Positions 21,675 to 33,069 of a stretch of 64,000 nt of DNA are shown here, piece after piece. The notes under the pieces were generated by a model. It did not search any database. It was not told the origin of the DNA and saw nothing but the letters and a program-made list of their open reading frames with translations. The DNA is from Phanerochaete sordida (lineage: Eukaryota > Basidiomycota > Agaricomycetes > Polyporales > Phanerochaetaceae), in contig BPQB01000046.1 of the NCBI GenBank assembly GCA_019973155.2, positions 186,001 to 250,000 on the forward strand, in the 5' to 3' direction. Position numbers and translations under genes: made by a program. The first letter of the stretch is position 1; each line of letters begins with the position of its first letter.

Positions 21675-22614
21675 TTAGCTCTTGAACATGAGGTCAGAGC
21701 GCAGGATATATTTTGTGCCCTTCAGAACTGGAGAGCCTTCGTGCAGAAGGCATTCGTTGCCATGTCTAGCGGAGCGAACGGTGAACTGCTGAACACTGGG
21801 TCGATGCGCGGGTCGGCTTACCTGTGAAGAAGGGCTGTCCCTCGTGTAAGAGGCGGTGTGATGGTCTCCTTCGGCTTGCCACGCTCCTGCTTGTAGAACA
21901 ACGTCTAAAGCGCGTTTAATTTGTTTCACACCTTCTAGTCCTGTGAGAGAGACACACCTCTCCGCCTTCGACGCCATCCTGCACGCCCGTGAGGTACACG
22001 AGCAGCGTCCACTCGGACCGATCGCCCGTCACGGCGTCGCGCACGGCATCGTCGTAGTGCGGCCCGAAGTGCTGGCCGGGCGTGTACTTGTACATGCGGA
22101 TGTTCGAGTTGAGCGAGCTCGGCGCGCGCCCCTCGCTGCCGCCGCCCGGCCGGCGCACGGACGCGGGGTGCGGGAACAGCGGAAGGTGCGGCGCGATGAC
22201 GTCGTGCAGGCGGCGGGCGAAGTCGGGCGCGGTGATGGAGATGCGGTCTGCGGTGTGTTGGTGAGCGCGGGGAAGCAGTGAGGTGAAGGAGGCGTACGGT
22301 TCACGCGTTCCGCTTCGCCCTTCTTCTTTGGTGGCGTTAGCTCGAGAGGCAGGCTCTCGATGAAGCGTACAAAGGCCTTGCATTCCTCAGCAGAGAAGAG
22401 ATCCTGTCGCGGGCGCCGCAGCATCCTCAGCAACTGACGCCACATCGTCCACATCTCGACGTACATCTAAGAGGATGATCTGGTCGTCCGAGAGCACGTT
22501 GCACGCCAGATACTCCTTGTCCGTCACAGACGGGAATTGTACCTCATGTGCGACTGATTTCGGTGTAGTAGTTGTAGTAGTAGCGGAAGCCGCTGCTGAC
22601 TTCTTCTTCGCCAT
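21675..22614 (-). CDS. 2-oxoglutarate/Fe(II) oxygenase, prolyl 4-hydroxylase-like
   Basis: P4Hc-type double-stranded beta-helix enzyme. Exon 1 (MAKKKSAAAS...QIILLD) is joined through an 81-bp intron, in frame, to DLFSAEECKAFVRFIESLPLEL. The iron ligands are the HxD in FGPHYDDAV and the distal His near CLLHEGSPV. The 2OG-binding basic residue is in KGTKYILRSDLMF at the C-terminus, with TAA at 21677-21675. The N-tail is Thr/Lys-rich with no signal peptide, so the enzyme is likely cytosolic or nuclear. The target is unknown. Confidence 0.85.
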
Positions 22615-22711
22615 AGTTTAAGGTGCGAGCGGAGGTCGTGCTACCCATCCCCTGCCGGTTAGCACATGTAGTACATGGGTATGTATACAGGTGCGCTTAG
22701 AACGGAGGTAA

Positions 22712-22805
22712 GTCACTTTGCCGGAGTGGTTAACGGGATCGCCTGCTATTCGTAGCTGTCAGCGGTTGTGCTTTGCACGCGAGTGTTCGAATCGCTCAGG
22801 TGACG
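22712..22805 (+). tRNA. tRNA-Ser(GCT) with a 12-nt intron
   Basis: The acceptor stem GTCACTT pairs with AGGTGAC (22798-22804), with one G-U pair. The D stem is CCG/CGG, the T stem GAGTG/CGCTC around TTCGAAT, and a long variable arm GTGC-TTT-GCAC marks it as a serine isoacceptor. The anticodon stem ATCGC (22738-22742) pairs with GCGGT (22762-22766) only if 22749-22760 is removed as an intron one base 3' of the anticodon GCT (22745-22747), the canonical intron site. An oligo-T Pol III terminator follows at 22807-22812. Confidence 0.92.
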
Positions 22806-22806
22806 A

Positions 22807-22812
22807 TTTTTT
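22807..22812 (+). terminator. Pol III oligo-T terminator
   Basis: Six T residues begin one base after the tRNA discriminator base region, as expected for RNA polymerase III termination. Confidence 0.8.
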
Positions 22813-22867
22813 GCATAATTAACGGAAGCTAATTTCTTTTTCCTCCCCTCCATTTCTTGCGGAGAAG

Positions 22868-22875
22868 CTGAAGCC
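22868..22875 (+). repeat. target-site duplication, left copy
   Basis: CTGAAGCC, identical to 24258-24265 at the other end of the hAT-like element. Confidence 0.85.
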
Positions 22876-24257
22876 TAAGGCTCCAACCGTTTTGTTTATT
22901 TACTGTGTACAAACGTTTATTGCCGTTTACGTTTACGTGTGTGTACTCGAGACCTGGTAAACAGGAGGTAAACGTTTTTACACGGTAAACAAACAGTTTC
23001 TACTCGACCACTCCAGCTCTGTTTCTCTCGCAGAATCGACTCATGGAACAGGCAGGATTTCACAGAAATGGAAGAGAGAGGATTTGTGCTATCTGCAGAC
23101 CGTTCTCCGCCGCTGCAGCCTGACTCTGCCTGAGCTCGGACGCAGGCGCCTACGCTAGTTTTGAGGGCGTGAAGCGCGCCTTGACGAGCCCCACCATGGG
23201 TGAGTGCGAGGCTCTCTATATGTCTACCGAAGATGAGTCCTTGAGAGCTCACGAAATTTGCCAAAGTGCTGAAAATGGCGAGGCAAGCGTCCTATCAGGC
23301 GTACAACGAGTTACGAGTCGTTGGTGATACAATTTCCAGTCGTGTGGTGGTTCTCTGCGCCCAGCGTGCAGTGCGTCACGCACGCTCTCGTGGCAGCGGA
23401 CGCGATGCGCCGCGCGAGCGCTGAGTGCGCCCACGAGCCTCGCGTAGGCCAAGATCTGGCCCACATCTACGAGGTGCGCCGTCCGCCGCGGTGTCGTTCG
23501 AGGGCTTACCCCAGGTGCACGCGCACATGCGCGATCCGGCCGATGGCGCCTGTTCCATACCACTCCTCGATATTTGCCCCGCAAATCCTCGGCATGTGCT
23601 TGGTCAAGGGCCTGCGACCTCGAGCGCGAGCCGACCGACAGGTATGTTGGACGTAAACTATGGACGAGTATAGAGTATGTGACCTTGTACATTGGCTCAT
23701 GGCTTACCGCCGCGGCGGAATCGGCAGCGCACTGCTCGGGGATAGTACGTTATCCAGTTAATATATGCGGCGGCTTGGATGCGTTGGTAGCGGAACACGC
23801 ACTCCCAAGGTCACGCCGTTCGCGTTACGATCGCGACTGCCATTGCGACGGTGCGCGACCGCACATATCTCGAGAGTCTCCGGTATGAGTATAACACTTG
23901 CTGACCCCACTGACCATGCTGTGAGCGGTCCTGTGCGGACAGGAAATCGAGCCGAGGGTGCTGCAGAGTGCGCGGCTTGCTGCCACTTGCCAGCGGAGGA
24001 GCCTGGTCATGGCTCGGCGGCTGCAGGACCGCTTCAAACAACATCTGCATGATCACGGGCCTCCTAGCTAGTCAGGGGACTGATCTAGCATCCGCAAAAG
24101 ACATATACGAGTCTTGGAATGAGCCTGTTCAACGTTCAGAGCGGGAAGTAGGGAAAATCGTGTGTTTACTGTATATAAACTGTTTTTACACGTTTACAAC
24201 CGTTTCCGTGTGTGTATCCTGGGAAATTTACACGTAAACTAAACGGTTGGAGCCTTA
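22876..24257. mobile_element. non-autonomous hAT-like DNA transposon (1382 bp)
   Basis: The two ends are inverted copies: TAAGGCTCCAACCGTTT at 22876-22892 and its exact reverse complement at 24241-24257, with five more matching bases after one mismatch. Perfect 8-bp direct repeats CTGAAGCC (22868-22875 and 24258-24265) flank the element. 8-bp duplications are the signature of hAT transposition. Subterminal zones (about 22895-23000 and 24155-24240) carry many GTTTAC/GTAAAC and TTTACACG motifs, as hAT transposase-binding regions often do. The core (about 23050-24060) is GC-richer. I see no transposase (no RW..HAT domain), so mobility would need an enzyme from elsewhere in the genome. Confidence 0.85.
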
Positions 24258-24265
24258 CTGAAGCC
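24258..24265 (+). repeat. target-site duplication, right copy
   Basis: CTGAAGCC, identical to 22868-22875. Confidence 0.85.
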
Positions 24266-24453
24266 TAGCAAGCATACAGTAACGTTATGGTTCGTGAATA
24301 TCCTGACGTTGTATGCTGTACAGAATGAATCCTGAAAACGAAGAAATTGTTTGTTCCGCACTCCTCAGAGCCTACACTGCAAACTCCACAGGACACCGAC
24401 TACCGAAGCCTAAGGACGAGTCCAACCAAGATGTCTGGCGTTGTATGAACGGC

Positions 24454-26535
24454 CTATTCAGCGTCGGCCGGGGCCCACAATACACAGCGGCCGCTCGCAT
24501 TCCCTGTCGCCGCCCGTTCGAGTATGCTGGGGTGAGAGCATGTCACTGCCTGCACGGCTGTGATCTTGCCCTTGTCCGCGAGCTTCGCGATGAGCTCACC
24601 CTTGTGTGAGCGTATGTCGAGAGAACGATCCATATTTCCCAGCTGACGCGCACATATCAGGATTGAACAAAATGTGGAAGATGCTAGGATCTTACCGTGA
24701 AATGAGGATAGACGTCCGGGTTGGGATTCCACTGTGCCCTGAGCATCGTGACCCATTTGCCCTAGTCCGCGGAGGCACCGTCAGTTAACAGCATGGAGAA
24801 GGTCGGTAGATGCTCACCGTCTGGCAGTTGTGGTGGAATTGATGAGTGGGTCGCATGCTGGGGAACTCGGCGTCCTTCTTCATGACCTCGGGCTTGATGT
24901 CCCATACTACGTGCCGGTTAGTCATGTGCAGTCGCGGACTGATGTTGGCGGCTCACTCCGGATTGTGTCATCATAGCTAGTGCTGACGATGCGGCGTCCG
25001 TGTGGGTCCCAGTAGCCAGCGGTCACGGACTTCCCATGTCTCCACTCGCCTCGCATGACATTCTTGCCATCCTTTGTTCCCTGGAATGCTGACAGCTGCT
25101 CAGAGTTTATCTCATATGGGCCTTTCCCCTTCACGGATATGCTCTGCAATTTCCTGGCATCCCATATCCTGCTTGCATGTCAGTACTCATGCCACACGGT
25201 CGATGACGACGACGGCACCTGAGCACCCGAGAGTTCGACGTTGTGAGCAAGAAATGCGTCTCAACAGGATTGACACTGAGGCATCCTATCTTGTCCTCGG
25301 ACAGTTGATACCATCGCGCCTTCGACTTGTCCTGCCGTAGATCGAGGTGTGTAACTCCGCCGTTACTGTCTGCTATCCACATTTCATGCCCATGTGGAGG
25401 AAGATCTATTGTCGTAGGCAGGGCGTTCTCATCGTGGTATAGCTCGGTGGATATCGCGGAGACAAATGATGTAGTTCGGATGGTGCCGTCGTACGAGCTG
25501 GTGTACACCTATCAGAATATGTATCAGCATGTAGCTGCGATACCAAGAACGTCGAACATACGCTGTGGGCGTCGATAGGATCAAATTTGATAGACGATAT
25601 GGACGACCGCGATGAGTTCGGCCAGTGGAGCTGTATTCGCCACGACTTTCCGCCTTCACCGTCGTCCTGCGTGGTAACATCACCATCTTCATCGGTCTCT
25701 TCTGAAGGCGCACGGGCATCCCATATCCCTAGGGCGCCGTGCTTGTCTATGGCTTGGATGAGTATGAACACGCGAACACAGCGATTCGTTACTATACCTC
25801 CGAAGAATACCAGGTCTTTCGTCTTCTCAGGATGATACGCCGCACTATATATGCGCTCCTTCGTAATCTTGGCCCTGGACACTATCTTCATGCCCCCAAG
25901 CTTCTCCTTCAACTCTTTCACGGCAGCGTCGTGGCGCTCTTCGTCGTACTGATAAGACTTCATGTCACCGATGCGGCGCGCATTGACCGTCTTCGTTGTG
26001 ACTTGCAAGGAGGCGGTAAGAGCCATAACTTCCTTGGCCTCTTGATCCTCTAGATGGGCGTACATCTCGATGTCATCGTGTCTAGGCTTCTTGGCTTCGC
26101 GTGCGCGCTCCTCTGCCTCCAGCTTCTCCTGCTCAAGTTTCTGACGCAGCAGCTCCTCCTCTTGCTGCCATGTGTGAGATATACGGTCAGACCAACGGCA
26201 CTGCTATGCCACAAATTAACTACGCACTTCTCGTTTTCGTTTCTTCTCTGGCGTCTCATTTGGGTCAGGTGCGCTTCGCCGAAGTCTTGTCGACGTTCGG
26301 GTGGGCAGAGCTGCCTCAGCTGCCTCGCGTTTCACCCGCTTCTTCGCAGGCTGCACAGGTTTTGCTTTAGGCTTCTTCTCTTTTGGTGCTGGCTTCTTCG
26401 GTATATCTAGCGTGATGTCAAGCTGCGCGAGGAGCGCTCGGTTGCGAGCGATGTTGGCCTCGCGCTCTTCTTCACTGGGGGCACGATATGGACACGGAAG
26501 CTGCTGAGGCAGATTTCCACTCACAAGTCAGACAT
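24454..26535 (-). CDS. CMR1: WD40 DNA damage-binding protein CMR1 (WDR76)
   Basis: WD40 protein that binds damaged DNA and associates with replication-stress and protein quality-control sites in the nucleus. The start at 26535 gives MSDF, spliced over a 49-bp intron to EEEREANIARNRALLAQLDI, the characteristic CMR1 N-terminus. Lys/Arg-rich segments follow (KKPAPKEKKPKAKP, TRLRRS). The DUF/WD40 body has MKIVSRAKITKERIYSAAYHP, DKHGALGIWDAR, SSISSIKFDP, TTSNSRVLRIWD, a segment ending TSYDDTIRIWD, and NMDRSLDI, as expected of a seven-blade propeller. TAG is at 24456-24454. Many introns of about 50 bp. Confidence 0.93.
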
Positions 26536-26762
26536 GTCTGCTTGGTTTTCTTGAACAGTACTTGGCTGTGGAAATAACACGGTCACAGGGAGAGGGTCGT
26601 CGTTCGAGGGCAACTCGCGGCGCGTCCAGGGCGGGCGGCCTCATAACGGCGCGTCACGTCACATCATCTCGTGAACCTGTGACAGATGGCGTAGTCACGG
26701 TTACAGGCTCGCGAAGCCGCATTGAAAAGTTGAAGGTGTAGACCTCTGCAGAAATAACCTGT

Positions 26763-29700
26763 CTATGAATCCGGGTAATCGCCCATACTAATTACAAATG
26801 TTGTCCTCCCGCCCCGAGGTAGTACCAGCACCTTCTCTGCGCCGTGCAGCTGGTGAGTCTCACAACTGGGGGCAACAACAGACCGCATCCCACGACCTTC
26901 TCCAGATACAGACAAGGCTTGCACCGCAACCTTGGGCAAGGGAAGCTCGCCGTGATGGAGGGCAATGAGGGTGACCGGTACCTCGAACGAGTGGCCGTCC
27001 TGTACCAGATGAGTGAGCATCAGCACTCGCACTGAGCGCGATCGTTCTCACCTTTGCTACGAAGTCGCCGCGTTTCAGACCGCTGACGAGCCAATCCTTC
27101 GTCATTTCCTCGACATCGAATCGCATGATATACGACTTCTTGTCTGAGTCCTCTGCTGGTGCCCAGTGGAATGATGTCTCAATCGTGAGCGTTGCCGAGA
27201 TCGGTTGACCGGCATAGAGAGGGGGCAGTGCAGGAGATGGGCTTGACGAAGAGAAGGGGCTGGGCAGGATGCGTAGCCGTGCGCCGGCAAGGATCTGCAG
27301 GGAGCATCAGCAAGTAGACTGCCCTGTTCGCGACTTCACTTACGTGCATCTGCGGCACATCTAGCGGAATGACAATCTCTCGCCAATGCTCTTCATTCTC
27401 TTCTGGTCGCCTACCGCGTTTCAAGACCTAATACGACGTGAGAAAGAAATATGGATGCGGTCGCGTTCCTCACCTCCGCTGCAAGCGCCAATACTTGGCT
27501 TGCTTCGCCGTCTGTAGGCAGACCAGGTACATTGAGCTCCCCAGTGACGCCATACAAGTCTACCCAAGAAGCGTCTTGCTCGAGAGCTTGGACAAAGGCG
27601 TTCACAAGGAAGTCGCGGTGCACCGTTGTGGAGGGCTGGGCAAGCAATGCCTCGTCGACGGCTGCCTCGATGAACGACTCGACCTCTTCCCGAAGCATGC
27701 GGTATGTTATATGGAGGTGCAATGGATCCCGCTCTTTGCCCTTCTTCGAGTCCAGTTGAAACAGGAATCGGCCTGGCTGTTCAGGCGTGACGGTCTAACT
27801 TCGAGGTCAGCATCAGCTCACGTTCTCTCGGCTATGATACTTACGACAACCCTGGACTGTTGCACTATACTCTTGGTGATCTTCAGGCCGTCGTCGTTTG
27901 CATTAGTGGAGCGCAATTCAGTTCCCTTGATCCTAATATGCTGATGCGAGGTGGTCGAGAGAGTGAACCTCGTGAACAAACTGGATACAGATGTCAAGTG
28001 TATGAATAAATTTTGCCAGGAGCACGGCTTACCGAGTGCCGCGGAAGAAATCCTCGACATTCACCGCCAGAGGGAGGGCGGTCTGTATCATGCGTGGAAG
28101 ATGTACCGTCCTTGTAATAGTCGGCTCCTCCGTCGTCACATAGTCGACAGTGATGACCACACGCTGATTACCTTGCATAAACCCATGCACACTAGGAAGC
28201 GGAGTGAGACTCACCATGGAGTGGAACGCCGACGCGTCCGAGTGCGGCACGGAAATACGTATGGCAGTATCCTTGTGCATGTCGAGCAAGATAATCGACC
28301 CGTCGACAGTCTCAAACGTGATATTCTCGTCTTCCGTCTCGAGTTCGGCCTGGTCTACATAGAACTGGACGCCCGCTGGCGCAGCGAGTCGTATCATGGC
28401 CTTCGATACATCGTTGCGTCCGGTGCAAAGTGCCAGCACCATCTTCGGCGGAGCGCCGAGTTGCACTCGCTCTGGCTGACGGAGCTTGATGTCGAGTGCC
28501 CTCAGGTCCCGAGGCACCCTGACCAGGACGGGAGGCAGCTTAGCCTTCTGGCTCTTGGTACTTCCTGGGACACGCAACCATTGGAGCGTCAGTCGAGCGA
28601 TCCTGGCTTGACTGCTGTACCAAGAGTACGTTCCAACCGTTGCTGACTGGACGCTCATTAAGCAACGTCAAATGTGTTTGTTACACGCATCGCACTTACG
28701 GGGCAGAATAGCGTCAAAGTGTTGTTTCCTGGTGACAGCTTCTCTATGCGCTCGGAAAAGGTGAGTCTGTTGCCCTCACGACCTTGCAGGACAACACTGA
28801 TATCGTCTACGGGGATGTCCTGTGCGCAATATGAGACCTTTATCGACAGCTCGCGCGAGAGAGCACACCCACGCAGGGCAGATGGTTCTTGACATTGACG
28901 GTCAACACCGCGCCATCCCGAGTTTCAGTGAGCTTGGCATCGGCATCGGCAATGGAGAAAGATATCGCAGGGTGGTCCGGCTGTGTCATATCTTCCCCGA
29001 CGTCAGTTTTCGGCGCGGGCATAGAAATATACCGACGCACCTGTCTCGACGGACGAAGCAGCCTCGCGCAAAGCCTGCACCAAGGACGACGTGTACGCAA
29101 CGTGATCGTCCTTGCTAATTAGCAGCGCCTTGCCTAGATCCTGCACGTACGCCTTCAGGTACTCCAGTAGGACGAGTAGCCAGTCCCTATCGTGGGGCTT
29201 CGCGACAGAGTCATGAAGGTCCAGCGCTCGCGTGAGCATGAAGGCCTCGAGCGATGTCCACCCATGCGGAGAGTAATGCGCTGGAAGAGACGTGTACGTC
29301 TGCATAGCATTCGACAGCCGGCCACGAACGCTGAGAAAAGGTAAGCAGGTGGCGTTGTCAGGGAAAGAGGCAGACTGACACATCCAGCGCAGCGAGGCTG
29401 CCGTGCATCCGCAACGCGAACTTTCGCCGGCCAGCGCTAGCATATAGCTCAATGGCGCGGTTCGTGTGCGCGATGTACATCTCGAAGAAGGCCTCTTTGT
29501 CCTCTAGGGCATCGCGCAGGTCAGTTTTCGAGATCGAAGACAGGTTTTCGGACGAAGTGCGCGTGTCCTTTGGTCTGTCCTTGGGAAGCGCGTCTGAGAA
29601 TGGCGGTTCGTCCGGCAGAAAGTCGAAGTCTATGCCGAGGATATCGAGCTAAACTGATAAGTCGCCTATTGAAAACAGAAGAGTATACACTCACTTGGTG

Positions 29701-31078
29701 TCGAGCCAGCTCGACCAATTCGCCTCGGACAGCATTGAAAGCGGCGATAATGGGTTTAGTCATCTCGGCAGACTTAGCCCAGGCGTTGCACTGGTCAACT
29801 ACGCTGAGGGCTGATGAGTACGTCCACGACTCGATGAAATGCGGCGGCAGCTGATCCTATGGGAGAAAATCAGACGCATACACCGACATCGCGAGGTAAG
29901 GACTGACCTGGACCTCCCGCAACCTCCAGCCGAATGTTTGCAGGAAGGTGGCGACCTTTCGGCCTACTTCTACGATACGGCCCATGCTGCTGAGTATACC
30001 GCACTGTCTGGCAAGTAGGTAGACGCGGAAGTCCATGACGGATATCGAATTGGCTAGTATGAGATCCCGGTACGGCTTCCTGGAAACAGATAGCAGGGGA
30101 GCAGAATCGTCGTTGCGGGCTGGGCTAGCGAGCGTGCCAAACCAAGAGAGGTTCTTGTCTTTCATCACTTGGAAGAACAGGACCTCCAGCTCGTCGTACA
30201 CGAGCAAGGCTTCGTCGTGCAAGTTCATGCCTTCGAATGAGGACGCGAGGCTTTCCTAGCGTTCAAACCTATCAGGAGGATGTTTCTGAAGGCAGTTTTA
30301 ATATTAAGCACCTTCAGTATGAAATATGTACAGAAGTTCCAACCAGGCATCTGCCTCTGACCCTCGGAACGTCTGACTTCATCCTCACGGATCGAGATAG
30401 CGGCGTCGAATGCGGAAAGTATTCCCTCCTTGATTTTGCTTATGAGTTCCGCCCACGCTGTTGGATTATCATACTCGGGAGACCACACGAGCTGGACGCA
30501 TCTGCGTGGAATTTAGGCTTAGCTAGCGGATGTGCCAAGGTCATGCTGCTCACCGATCCTTCTTGTCTACATTGAAGTCGGCTTTGATCTTGTCTAGAAC
30601 TGATGCCTTCACTTGGAAGAGCCTGGCACTTGTAGACTTGGAGTCTGGCGGTACGATATGTATAATCAGCCACTCCTGGTTCTTGCGTTGTGCCGCCGTA
30701 TTATGCCAGTCCTTGATTTGCCGCTTCACGCTGTTCTTGTACAATTCTGTGTCCTAGGTAAACATCTAAACAAGCACACCCCACGCGACAGGATGTAGCA
30801 CGTACCTCGCATACAACAATGTATACATTCAGGAGCGGCTTCTCTAGTATCGTCTGGGGAACCTGAGACGTGTGCTCGTCCCGCAACGCGTCCACCGCGA
30901 CCAGGTTCACATGCAGCTCCTGGATAGTACGAATGGTCGGCCGGGCCGCAGACTTCCAGTGAAGGTTCCTGAGGGGAAGCTGTGCCTGCAGAGCCGCATT
31001 CACTTGCTTCCAGTGGTCGGTAGACAGGAAGGAAGGCGGAGCGGTGTAGGTGATCGTCACCCGTTGCGGTCCAGACAT
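26763..31078 (-). CDS. TRS130: TRAPP II complex subunit TRAPPC10 (Trs130)
   Basis: Large subunit of the TRAPPII tethering complex, the exchange factor for Rab11/Ypt31 at the late Golgi. It starts at 31078 (MSGPQRVTITYTAPPSFL...). The N-terminal TRAPPC10 domain follows (VQLVWSPEYDNPTAWAELISKIKEGILSAFDAA spread over 30580-30400), then YDELEVLFFQVM, FGWRLREVQ and the helical mid-region. The C-terminal half is made of Ig-like beta domains (VRVPRDLRALDIKLRQPERVQL and later segments) and ends GRTTFVISMGDYPDS, TAG at 26765-26763. More than fifteen short introns are needed. Length is about 1200 residues, normal for the family. Same strand as CMR1 and ALG3. Confidence 0.92.
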
Positions 31079-31340
31079 CGAGAGGAAGAAGAAAGCAGAT
31101 TAACAGCAGTTTAGTCAAGAAGCACCAAGTGACATCCAGGGAGCGTTAGAGTAAGAGGGTATTATGTCGTGAAGGTATCGTGGACAGCTGTAGAGAGGAA
31201 GTGCCTTGAGAGTGCAGGTCCGAGAGACACATTTGGGCGCTTTCGCGGCGTACCGACACGCTGGCTCGCTACGGAGAGGGTCGAAAGTTGTTCATTCTTG
31301 CATGATTGAGACAAGTCTATCGTATATTCCAAGAGACATG

Positions 31341-32877
31341 CTACGATCTTACTCTATGGGACGGGACGTCTTTTCCTTCAGGGTATCCGAAGTAAATACC
31401 GAGGACAAGCAGAAGATTGGCACCGCAAAGCACGCCAGAGGACAAATTTGTGGAGGGGTATACGTTCCACGCGTACTCAATTCCGAGAAGTAGAGCAAGC
31501 CTAGAGGCCGAAACATGAGTCAGAAGTACATATAAGGAGCGGGCGACTCACTTGAGGGGCAAGGGATACGGAGTCCTCCACAGCAGGAAGGGTATCTGCG
31601 ATGCATACCAGGCATAGAATTGGTAGTGTAAAGACCGCGCGAATAGCATCCCGATGAGATTTGAAGTGAACAGGACTGTCACCACATCTACATTGAGAGT
31701 CAGTGGATGCTGAGTCGAAGGAAGTGATGAAGGGTCCTCACAGTCTGCGGAGGTAGGGACGAGACTCGGCGGAGAAGATGGTCTACGGAAGGTCCTGGCG
31801 AGAACCGCCGCTACTCCGCCGTCCCTCCTGCACCATTTGAACCCGAAGGCTACCAGCGTAGCAAGATGGAACGCCAATAGTGTCTTCGCCCAGGTTGCGC
31901 TCAGGAATGTCTCCTCCGAGACGAAGCGCCAGTTGACAGTCCATTTGTACAAAAACTGTCGCGAGAATTCGAAAGCATTGTTGAGGTACGACCGAGGATA
32001 CTCTTCAAGGAACGGCCACCCAATGGCGACTTGAGAGAAGACGAGAAGTGCGAGAAATCCTGTGGTCTGAAGCAAGCCTCTACGTCTGACGAGGATCACT
32101 AGGACACCCGGTAGGTATAGCAGAGCAGACATTTTCACAGAAACGGCGGCACTAGGACGACGTGAGGGGGACCAGGGCGACAGTATGTATGCGAAACGTA
32201 CCTGAGCAACATGATGCCCAACGAATCGTACCCATTCGCAAAGGCCAGAACTGCAGCTTGAGATCCCAGCACTTCCCAGCAGTCGTTGAAGAGACGAAGG
32301 ACGTAGATTGAGTGTAGCCTCTTGCTCACGGGCAGCAGCATGAGTGCCCAGTTCGGAATGTTCCCTGCTTTGAAGTAGATGCCGCATGTAATGACGAGCG
32401 TGGCAAGATAGAGCAAGCCATAGAGTTGTTGGGCCGCCTTTATGTTGTTGCCAGACTGCGTAAGGTTGTAGAGAAACTTGTGGACGTAGACATGTCCAGC
32501 AGGATATCTGAGAGTCAATGAGCGCAGGCAAGGACGTGGCGAAAGCTCAACGCACACGAGAGGCCCTGTAGGCCCGGAAATCAACGCGTAGTCCCTCTCG
32601 CCCTTGAGATATAGCTCTAGCTGGTATATGTACGTCTCCCAGTCAATCTCTGTATCTGTGAAGCTGCCGGCGTAAGCATAAGGTAAACCCCTCGGAGATG
32701 GCGGGAACCAGTACACGGTACGAAACGTATGATGAGCTGCGTGAGGGCAGCATCACCGAGCACGACAAGACATGCGAGGGTCAGGAAGTAGCGAGGGTCA
32801 GTGAGAAGACATCTGCAGTACTGAACGAAATCGCTGGGAGAACGGATGGAGGCCAGTGACAGGCAGGAGGAAGACAT
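31341..32877 (-). CDS. ALG3: dolichyl-P-Man:Man5GlcNAc2-PP-dolichol alpha-1,3-mannosyltransferase
   Basis: ER membrane glycosyltransferase that adds the first lumenal mannose to the N-glycan precursor, using dolichol-phosphate mannose. It begins at 32877 (MSSSCLSLASIRS...). The first lumenal loop carries the ALG3 signature TEIDWETYIYQLELYLKGERDY followed by GPTGPLVYPAGHVYVH across an intron. About ten hydrophobic segments follow, with NIPNWALMLL and KRLHSIYVLRLFND in the known positions. The final exon, joined after PYPLPLK, reads LALLLGIEYAWNVYPST and ends HRVRS, TAG at 31343-31341. Divergent with the AIG1-like gene (192 bp). Confidence 0.94.
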
Positions 32878-33069
32878 GCTCGGCGTCTCTACCGAGGCGT
32901 GGATGGCGTCTCGTCATCATGCTCGCCACGCCGCCGCGGCAGACGACTCGGGCTGCGTTGAGACTCGTTTTCATCTCTCAAACTGAAACCACATTCACTG
33001 TCGCGTTGCAAAGGCCCTAAGCCCCCCACAATCGCTCCTTGTCCATTGACTATCACGACACGTTCTAGA

